NCBI RefSeq assembly: GCF_029962835.1
Contig: NC_080577.1
Location: forward strand, 2,170,001 to 2,234,000
DNA from: Magnolia sinica
Lineage: Eukaryota > Streptophyta > Magnoliopsida > Magnoliales > Magnoliaceae
Reading direction: 5' to 3'
Length of the DNA stretch: 64,000 nucleotides
Positions 56,460 to 64,000 of this stretch are shown piece after piece. The notes beneath the pieces were generated by a model that made no database searches, was not told the origin of the DNA, and was given only the letters and a program-made list of their open reading frames with translations. The first letter of the stretch is position 1; each line of letters begins with the position of its first letter. Both the position numbers and the translations under genes were made by a program.

Positions 56460-57890
56460 TTTGAGAGGTTGTATCCTCACAGGTGGGGTCCACCATGGTT
56501 TGACATATCAATCTACAAGGGTTGTCCAAACAAGAAAGTGACATGTCCAAAAATCAGACTAATTCAATCTATGAGATGAAAAAGGGCCCACTACAGTTTT
56601 GATGGGTTAAACAGGCAGTCAGCTAGCCTTGAAAAAGGGCAGTGTAAAAAAGAGTAGGACTAATGGGCCAGACCTACTGTCAGAAGCCACAAGAAGTTGA
56701 ACAGGCCCATGTTGAGGCCCACCAACCAAGGCCCGGCAAGTTGACGGCTGAGAGAGGGTCCCACCATCTAAGCGAGCCAATCAAAGCACGTGTTGTCATG
56801 TGAGGTTTGGATTTTCCAATGGACTAACCAATCAATGATTTGAGCATTGGTCAAGATGTCCTTCACATCAAGGACGTGTAGTTTGCACTGTACATGAGCT
56901 CAGGATTCTATACAAGTGGGGACAGTGGGGACGGTGATCCAGACCATTGATCTGATGAGCACCACTATCAATTGGGGATGCATCAGAATTCTTCTAGAAT
57001 AGAAGATCTCAACCGTCTAAAATGATTGCCTACAAATTCGAAAGCACAAGTGTATGTTCATTGAAGAAGGCTAGGCAACGTATTGAAGGGTTCTGATCTT
57101 TCATAAGCACCCACAGCAAGAATCAGATCAACGGTTCTGATCATCAAATCAAATCCCCAAGTAGACCAAATCCTGTGCATCTGCAAACTATACATTTGGT
57201 GATGAGTCAACTCAAAATGCCTGATGAAAAATATCCATGAACCTGATCAAACAATCCTGACGGTCCAATTAACTTCCTTAGTCCCATTACACACATAAAA
57301 AGTGGCCCACTTTACATTTTAGGACACTAGACAGACAAAACCCCACACCCCACCCCCCCCCCCCCCCACAAAAAAAAAGAAAAAAAAAGAAAAAAGACAA
57401 AAGAGAGAGGAGATGCAATCCATTCCATACAATCGACTCTACAGAAGATGCTAAGATGTCTACCAACCCAAGGAGTTGGCCCCACGAAAGTACTGCTGAG
57501 CCGTCCATCTTGACACTTGATTCAATTAAAAGGTTCCTGCAAAGCATCAGAACATTCACATACGACAATTGAGTTTGATTTGCATATGTCGCAACTCACG
57601 ATTACCAGCATCCGTTGCCCGATCAGGGCCCACAAATTGAGATGGTTTGATGATCGAACCGTCCATATTCTCAGTTCCACTTTAAATAAGCTATGACCCA
57701 ACAATCACGCTACAATTATGATCTTGACATTTGATTTTTGAAAATCAAATGTGAGCCATTGAAAAACTTCTTTTTAAAAGTTCTATATTCAACTCTACAT
57801 AGTTGCTGGTCAGAATCATGCCTTTGGATCAAATTTCTTGCAGTGGCCCATATATGATAGCATCCAAAAAATGGACGGCTCCAATCATCA
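56460..57890. other. Intergenic stretch, no gene recognised
   Basis: A poly-C run followed by an A-rich tract lies at about 57340-57400. It lies downstream of the MIR159-family locus in that locus's direction of transcription, so part of it could belong to the primary transcript. Confidence 0.4.
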
Positions 57891-57894
57891 GCAA

Positions 57895-58190
57895 ATGTAA
57901 GTGTGTAGACCCATATCCACTCTCACCATCAGGTGCGGAGTTCAATTTCACCAAGGGTTCCCAAAAATGATGCCGATCCAAAACACAGGCAACAGGGAAC
58001 GGTTGGGATGGGGGACGCCCGCCATTAAAACAATCCCTATTGTGTGGGGCCCACCATGCTTTGTAAATGGCATCCAATCCATTCATAAGATGAGCTACAC
58101 CAGGATGAATGGAAATCTAGAAAGTCAGACCATTGCAAATCTTCAGATGGGCCACAACACATGATTTTGAAGCTTTTCGGCATGATTTTA
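57895..58190 (+). repeat. Dispersed repeat family E copy
   Basis: 'gaacggttgggatgggggac', 'tgtggggcccaccatgcttt' and 'gcatccaatccattcataag' match the copies at 15480-15760 and 59315-59540. The right part 'gccacaacacatgattttga' is also shared with 63930-64000. Confidence 0.6.
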
Positions 58191-58719
58191 CATGGTTAAT
58201 TGACTGATTTTAAAAAAGTTCAATGAATGGTGCATGCACCGAATATTCAGATAGAATAATGCTGAAACTTTTAATGATGCGGACAAGAAAGAAACGATTA
58301 AAAATTGAAATACGTCAGCGGTTCACATTCAATAAATAAAAAGCCACACAATGTCCAATCTATGATCATTTTTGGTGGAGGAGCCATCCAATACGAGTCC
58401 CATCGTATCAACGATTTGGATCATTAATACGTGGGACCCACTAGTACAAACTAAAAACCCAATCGTACCGTGGAATCTCTCAGTCGAGCATGGTATAATA
58501 AATCCAACCATACACGTGGTTTGAAAAACATCGTTACGGTTCATCTTGTGGGCCCTACTGTTGATGGTGAATAATTCGATAACCACACCAATCAGACGAT
58601 CTTAGCCATCAAACTGCAGCCTTTAAATGGAAGGATGACAAGCGAGTTATTAATGGTTGAGCGATGGCTAGGATTATCTGATAGGTGGGATTTTTTTTCG
58701 AACGGAGAGAGGGAGAAAG

Positions 58720-58902
58720 ATGTCGCTGGAGCTCCCTTCAATCCAACTAAGAAAAGGATGAGGTGATCTCGTCTCCTGGCTCATGCGCACCTTTAAACTG
58801 CGCACTCCACCTAACCTGCGCACCCAAAGGTATTCATGAACCAGCAGCCGTAAACACCCTCCGAACCTTCCTGATTTGGACTGAAGGGAGCTCCTCCAAC
58901 CC
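58720..58902 (-). ncRNA. MIR159: MIR159/319-family microRNA precursor
   Basis: The minus strand folds into a long stem. The outer duplex pairs GGAGCTCCCTTCAGTCCAA (58874-58893) with TTGGATTGAAGGGAGCTCC (58728-58746). A second strong duplex near the loop pairs GCTGCTGGTTCATGAATACC (around 58830-58852) with 'aggtgcgcatgagccagga' (around 58772-58792). A long stem with a conserved second duplex, and GCTGCTGGTTCATG in the 5' arm, are hallmarks of MIR159/319 precursors. The mature product is expected at 58727-58747 on the 3' arm. miR159 represses GAMYB transcription factors, while miR319 represses TCP factors. The sequence TTGGATTGAAGGGAGC is of miR159 type. Confidence 0.88.
58727..58747 (-). ncRNA. 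miR159: Predicted mature miR159-type microRNA
   Basis: The 21-nt minus-strand sequence begins GTTGGATTGAAG and ends GGAGCTCCA. From memory it differs from rice miR159c only at the first base. The star strand lies at about 58875-58895. Confidence 0.8.
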
Positions 58903-59079
58903 AACCGTCCAATTCAAAATGGCCCACTCAAACCTACAATCCAACCATCAATATAAAATGGTCCACTCAAAATTCCTATCTTACCCTTCAATACAAAAAC
59001 CTTCCACTAGATATTTCGCATAAACAGATACAGAGAGAAAGGCCCAGAAGCTTGAGAGAAATAAGAAGCAAGGCTGGCG

Positions 59080-59087
59080 TTATATAG
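59080..59087 (-). promoter_or_regulatory. TATA box of the MIR159-family gene
   Basis: The minus strand reads CCTATATAACG about 185 nt before the precursor's 5' edge. About 30 nt further on are pyrimidine-rich stretches (cttgcttcttatttctctc) suited to a transcription start near 59050. The plus strand has no comparable box on the other side of the hairpin. Confidence 0.7.
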
Positions 59088-59314
59088 GCTGGAGGCATGG
59101 AAAAGCGTCACCAGGCCAAAAGCCTAGATTTAATCAAGGCCGTTGGATGAAATAGAGACCTCGAGGGAGGGAATCGTCAGGAGAGATTTTCTCGGGATAC
59201 GTATGGGCACGTGCATGGGAGCGACCAAAAACAGCGGGCCTCTTTTAATGGGGGAGGACCCGAATCCAATGCAACACCTTACAACACATGTTGTGGAAAG
59301 AGAGTACAATAGCC

Positions 59315-59540
59315 AAGCTTTGTCGGCCCACCATCACGTTGGTGTGATATCCAATCCATACATCAGTTGATACACTTCATGATAGTACACCAACACAATA
59401 ATCAGGCAGATCCAAAACACAAGTGGGTGACACCATAGGGAACAGTTGGGATTGGGACCCTCACCATAGAAATCTTCATGGGGTTCACCTCATATTTTGG
59501 ATTCGATCCAAACCGTTCATCAGAAACCCACTAGAATGGA
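59315..59540 (+). repeat. Dispersed repeat family E copy
   Basis: 'gtgatatccaatccatacat', 'agggaacagttgggattggg' and 'cgatccaaaccgttcatcag' follow the family layout. It lies just upstream of the MIR159-family promoter. Confidence 0.55.
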
Positions 59541-59559
59541 TAAAAATATATATAAAACA

Positions 59560-60600
59560 ATCCTGATAAAAGACTAAAATAGGCCAGATTGAATGAGTTT
59601 AGAGTTTTGATGTGTAATTTTACATTATTCCCGTAGCATGGCTGGCGAGGATTGAACTGAGTTTTGTGTCTGACAGTTAAAATGAGTTGGCACAGCTGAT
59701 AGACGGAGTAGATGTTACACAAACTCACGGTGGGGCCTACAGAGATTGGTGTTTCACGTACTTTCTACTTTCTAGAACAGTTGTTGTAGAGGATTCGGGA
59801 TCCGGCTTGAGAGAGAGAGAGACGTGGTTTTTTAATACAGTAGGACGCCTCCTCAAAGTACAGGTGGCTTGGTGAATTATCAATCGGGACCGTCCATCTA
59901 AGTGGGCCTACTGTGATATTACATTGGTTAAAAATATACATGTAACGTATGATCCTGATCTCCTAAGCAACGGCTGTAAACAAAACCGGTTAAAAGCCAC
60001 CATTCATTGCGGGAAAGCCACGAAATTGACGTCTAGGATCGTCGTATGATTTCGAGACGTGTCGCAAGTGACAAGGCCCACTAATACCTGCTACCTACCT
60101 GCGTTACATTCTCTAGCGTGGGGGAACCACTTACCGTGCATGAAATCCATACCTTCTACCATATACAACACCATTTGTTTGTCTTTGAAGCAAAGAATCA
60201 GGCCCATTCAACAGTTAGATGGGCCACCCTAAACAATTATACCTAAAACCTCTAATTTCAGGTGGTATGGCCCACCTGCGCTTTGGAATGCTGTAATTTT
60301 TAGATAATTCTCTCATCCTGAAGAGTCACATCCTCCGATCGATGAATGGATTGGATGGCATATAAATACGACGGTTGGCGCCGTGGGCAGTCACTCCCGA
60401 TTGTTTCTTACCCTTGTATAGGAGGCGGTTTGGTTAGGGTGCGTTTGGTGAACTAAATAAATAAAATCTGAAATTAATTTAATTACTGGATTCATTTTAC
60501 ACGGAATTTTAAGTGTTGATACATGCTAGAATGACCGTTAACACTGCTATTTAGTACTGAATCCAAAAATCCATATTTTAACATGAACGTAAAAACATAT
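59560..60600. other. Intergenic, no gene recognised
   Basis: A (GA)n tract lies at 59811-59822. GGGCCCAC-family fragments occur near 59880-59920. 'ggtgcgtttggtgaactaaa' at 60437 resembles a MITE terminus. Confidence 0.4.
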
Positions 60601-60604
60601 GAAC

Positions 60605-60880
60605 CCAGTGGATTTCTCATTGGTCCCATGTTCACAATGATTTATATGTTTTATTCACCCCCATTCATTCATTTTAAAAGATCAGTTCAGAGCAAGATCC
60701 TAAAAGGAAATAGATCCCAGGATCAAATTGACTACACGGAAAACAAAGGGATTGAATTTCTACCGTTGAAAACTTTGGACCAAGTTGGTATTTATGTCTT
60801 CCTTTAATTTATACAGGTCTATGTAACCTTATGAAAACATTGGATGGCAAACACACATAAGGGTGAGCCCTAGGAAGTTA
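60605..60880 (-). mobile_element. Foldback MULE-type element, partial, core reversed
   Basis: The left arm (acaatgatttatatgtttta) is followed by a minus-direction core (ttggaccaagttggtattta, aaaacattggatggcaaaca). The right arm is missing. Confidence 0.55.
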
Positions 60881-61740
60881 GTTAAAATCGAATAGGTCAG
60901 GTCAACTGAGGTTTTAAGTTAGGTCTAGTAGTTTTAATAGTGATATAATATATATATTTCATATATATCTTACTTATTCTAGCAATGAAATAAGGCTTCC
61001 CAAGACTTAAGAGAACCCCATGAATATATTAGAGTGACATGTTAAATTGAAAATCCAAAAATCAGCTGCATCCAATTATCAAGCAGGACTCATTGTGTGA
61101 AGTTAGAGGTTTTAGGAGCAGCATTAGATTTTCATTTGGGTTGTCCATCATATAGTTTTTATCAGGCTAATCTCTTTTGTATACAGTTATCACATATTCC
61201 GCTCCACTTGAGTTTTGAATTTATCTCATTTTTTGGCTCATGTCATAACGATAGGGCAACATGAAGTGATGAAGTGGATTTGTTAACCTCACCTAGGTCC
61301 TGCAATCGGGGTCATAGACAATCCGCGTCCGTCCACTTATATCCAACCATTGAGTTGGCCCACATGAAAGGCGTCCCCCCATTTTTTGCTGGGGGGTCGG
61401 CCCGAATTGTCTTCCAGAGTGTATAGCAATCTTATTATCAATGGACATTTCCTTTAAAAAAAAAAAAAAAAGAAGAAAAAAATGATCGAGGTGGCACGGC
61501 CGTTTCTTTGGTTATGTGGGCTCCATCAGTTTCCCTTACAACAGGAGCCCAAAAGATTAGGGCTGTGAATGGGCTGGGTAGCCCGTCGGGTTTTGGGCAA
61601 GTTTGGATGGAATATCAAGTCTGAGTGTCAGACTCCGGCTTAAAATTCAAGCCCATTTTTAAATTTGGACATTGGACTGAAGTTACCCGGACCGAGTTCG
61701 GCTCGGAATCGGATCAGCTACTCCCCCGGCTAGTGGTCGG
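60881..61740. other. Intergenic, no gene recognised
   Basis: (TA)n-rich at about 60945-60970; poly-A at 61457-61471. No gene is seen. Confidence 0.4.
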
Positions 61741-61744
61741 TGCT

Positions 61745-62200
61745 TTATGGGCCCCACAATTATGTATTTGTTTCATCCATGCCGTCCATCTATTTTTCTA
61801 GATCATTTTATAGCATGAGACCAAAAATGTGATATATCCCAATCTCAAGTGGACCACATTCAAGGAAACAGTGTTGAATGAACATTGACCATTAAAAACT
61901 TTTTGGGGGTCATAAAATTTTTGGATCAATATGACCTTTTTTTTTTCCCTTCATCTGGATGTATATGACCTAATCAACAGATTGGATGTTGAATAAACAG
62001 TATAGTGGGCCTTAGGAGGATTTTAATGGAGGATATCCAATCAATATTGTTTTCCTGTGGTGTGGTCCAACTGAAATTTTTATCCCTCTAATATCTTGGA
62101 TCAAGCCTTAAAATGATCTTTAAAAATGGATGAACGGCATGGATGAAATATATACATCATGGTGGGGCCCACAGTTCACCTAACACCAGCCACCGGGTTG
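61745..62200 (-). mobile_element. Foldback MULE-type element, core reversed, different outer ends
   Basis: Arms 'tatgggccccacaattatgt' and 'tacatcatggtggggcccac'. The core is reversed (ttttggatcaatatgacctt, cagattggatgttgaataaa). The outer ends read 'tcccccggctagtggtcggt' against 'ccaccgggttggtgacaggg', another inverted pair, unlike the GGATTGGGTAC ends of the reference copy. It may be a subfamily. Confidence 0.65.
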
Positions 62201-62739
62201 GTGACAGGGGGAGCGGCCATCCGTTTCCGTTCGGCTCAGCCCATTTGGGTTTGGAAAGGAAATTTGTAAAAATCCTCTATCGACTATCATGTTACTGCTC
62301 CAATCCACGCCCTCCATCTTTCTCTCTCTAGTCCACAACCCTACCCACTCTCCGCAAACTCTGTTTTTACGTGGAAAAGAGAGAACTCGGTGGAGAAGCC
62401 CAGGAAAAAACTATCACTTGGGAGTTGCTTCGGGACTCATTGGCTCTGCCGCATTTTATTATTTTTTATTATTTTGAAATATTCAAGGGGATGAGAGAGT
62501 GAGAGAGAGATTCATGTCTGTACGAATGCAAGCGCAAAAAAAGAAAAAAGAAAAAAAAGCAACGCATCCTGCGGCTGGTAGTTTGCTGTTTTTCTCTTCT
62601 TTCTGGTCTCTTATGAAAAGAGAGAGAAGAAGAAGAAGAAGAAGAAGAAGAAGAAGAAGAAGAAAGGGGAAGGTGATTATTTTAATGGAGAGTATTTAGT
62701 TGAGGCAGGTGTTCCCCGCTCTCAGAATTCAAGCGGTGG
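62201..62739. other. Intergenic with a (GAA)n microsatellite
   Basis: (AGA)n/(GAA)n lies at 62624-62664, giving the poly-R frame. No gene is recognised. Confidence 0.55.
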
Positions 62740-63096
62740 GCCTCGTCACGGCCGCGATTCGCGCCCGTCGCGGAACATCTCGACTACCTGCGCCTATTCC
62801 TGCCCATCAGCTCCGCTTCTTGTTGTCGGCCTCGTTCTTCCCCCTCTTCCAGTTCTTTCCTCATTCTTCGCCATAGCTGCTGCTGTTCGATGATTGCAGA
62901 AAACCCCTAGTTTTTTTTTTTTCCTCCCTCTCTCTTCTTAAAGATGGCAGAAACCCTAACCCTAATTTTTCCCTCTCTTCTTAAAGATAGTAGAAACCCT
63001 AAGCTTAGATTTTTTCTCTCTCTTCTGAAAGATATTAGAAACTCCAAACCCTAGTTTTTTCTTTTCTCTTTTCTGAGAGACGAGAGAAACCCTAAA
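62740..63096 (-). pseudogene. Truncated eIF1A pseudogene with amplified leader repeat
   Basis: On the minus strand, 62874-62740 matches the first quarter to third of the eIF1A gene at 16822-17259. It has ATG-GCGAAGAA, then 'ggaagagggggaagaacgag', 'gccgac', 'aagaagcggagctg' and 'gggcaggaata'. There are internal deletions, a frameshift and an in-frame stop at the position of the tyrosine codon in GQEYAQ, and all similarity ends near 62740. The preceding leader is also homologous (gttttctgcaat before the ATG), but its TAGGGTTAGGGTTTCT unit is repeated four more times (62911-62965, 62966-63009, 63010-63054, 63055-63096). Because the leader is included, a DNA duplication or a retrocopy of a long transcript are both possible. 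Confidence 0.85.
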
Positions 63097-63370
63097 TCCA
63101 TGCTGAGCTGGTGTGGTTATTTATTTATTTATTATTATTTAAGGGGAGTTATTTGATACTCCAGTTGCGTCTGACGCTTGATACGCTTATATTAAATAAA
63201 ATAAAACGAATTGGTTGTGCCCAAGAACAGATCGGTTGAACAATTCCAACGAATTTGATCCCAAATGTGGGATTAGATGGTCAAAAACCATGATTTATTC
63301 GAACGCGGATTCGCTATGGACAGGTTGATCGAGCAACTAGACTTGCTACTGAAGTGACATCACCAAGATC
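63097..63370. other. Non-coding, no gene recognised
   Basis: AT-rich start with (TTTA)n at 63117-63140; otherwise featureless. Confidence 0.4.
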
Positions 63371-63374
63371 AGTG

Positions 63375-63805
63375 GGTCTCATCATATATAATGTATGTAT
63401 TGTATCTACAACGTCCATCCATTTGGAGAGATCATTTTACCGCATGATCTAAAAAATGAGGCAGATCCAAAGTTGTAGTGGACCCCACCACAGAAAACAG
63501 TGGAGAGAGTGACGCCTACTGTTGAAACCTTCCTAAGGTCCACCGTGATGTTTATTTGAGATTAACCTGTTCATAAGTTAACATTGACATTAGATAAGGG
63601 AAAAAAACAAATATCAGCTTGATCAAAAACTCTTGTTGGCATTAGAAGTTTTTAATGGTTGGCGTCACTTTCTCCACTATTTTGTGTGGTGGCGTCCACT
63701 TGAGATTTGGACCTCACTTATTCTTTGGCTCATGTCCTAAAATGGTCTCTCCAAATGGATGGACAGTGTGGATACAAAACATACATCATGGTGGGACCCA
63801 CATAA
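63375..63805 (+). mobile_element. Foldback MULE-type element
   Basis: Left arm 'tacaacgtccatccatttgg', core 'gtgatgtttatttgagatta' and 'acaaatatcagcttgatcaa', right arm 'ggatggacagtgtggataca' to 'catcatggtgggacccac'. Arms remain highly complementary. Confidence 0.75.
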
Positions 63806-63904
63806 CTTGGTATATTAGTATTTAATCCATGTCCGATATTTTAAAGCATGTAATTATTATGTAATAATGGTGTTAATTACACCTAACGCAATTTAATACC
63901 ATTT

Positions 63905-64000
63905 AATCCCACGTTCCAAACTGGCCAAAAATCTTGTGACTCACATCAAATGATGTTTAGAGTTTTTTTGGCATAGTTTTACGGAGTTCCCTGTGATGTG
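63905..64000 (+). repeat. Family E fragment running off the window
   Basis: 'gatgtttagagtttttttgg' plus 'catagttttac' resembles 58145-58190, and the window ends inside the copy. Confidence 0.4.

Noticed and set aside
58720-58902. Calling the locus MIR319 on the plus strand
   Set aside because: The plus-strand 3' arm does resemble miR319. However, the GCTGCTGGTTCATG signature in the 5' arm and the only TATA box both fit minus-strand transcription. The option is kept as a finding.
62499-62699. Arginine-rich 66-aa frame
   Set aside because: It is produced by the (GAA)n microsatellite at 62624-62664.

Overview
This is a plant nuclear DNA window, very probably from a woody angiosperm. It has GT-AG genes split by long repeat-filled introns, a dense load of plant transposons, a plant-type miRNA precursor and one minor-class (U12) intron. 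The dominant repeat, a foldback element ending in GGGGCCCACCATGATGTATG-like sequence, reminds me of magnoliid genomes. That placement is from memory and not proven here.

Three protein-coding genes can be assembled with exact splice junctions or a single exon. (1) Plus strand, 6289-13843: three coding exons, 1023 aa, a conserved plant nuclear protein with a possible Treslin/Sld3-type role. Its first intron is a U12-type intron and its second is 4.4 kb. (2) Plus strand, 16822-17259: single-exon eIF1A, 145 aa, with telo-box motifs in the leader. (3) Minus strand, 36141 down to 25949: six coding exons, 555 aa, a BTB-BACK protein of the POB1/LRB family. Its four long introns carry two hAT-type and TIR elements, SINE-like copies and a near-perfect hairpin. 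The window opens on what looks like the last exon of a SWEET sugar transporter (67-186).

Two further loci are easy to miss. A MIR159/319-family precursor lies on the minus strand at 58720-58902, with a TATA box at 59080-59087. A truncated eIF1A pseudogene lies on the minus strand at 62740-63096. It still carries a leader in which a 43-55 bp unit, present about twice in the working gene, has been multiplied.

The rest is mostly mobile DNA. A foldback Mutator-like family occurs at least 16 times. Two copies have end-to-end inverted arms and 9-bp target duplications, and nine copies crowd into 43.9-52.5 kb. There are two hAT-type elements with 8-bp duplications, a PIF/Harbinger-like MITE, two tRNA-like SINEs with target duplications, a 5'-truncated LINE, a Ty3/gypsy chromovirus fossil with both LTRs (37937-42257), Ty1/copia fossils, and several mini- and microsatellites. 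There is no operon-like organisation; the genes are independent housekeeping or regulatory loci.
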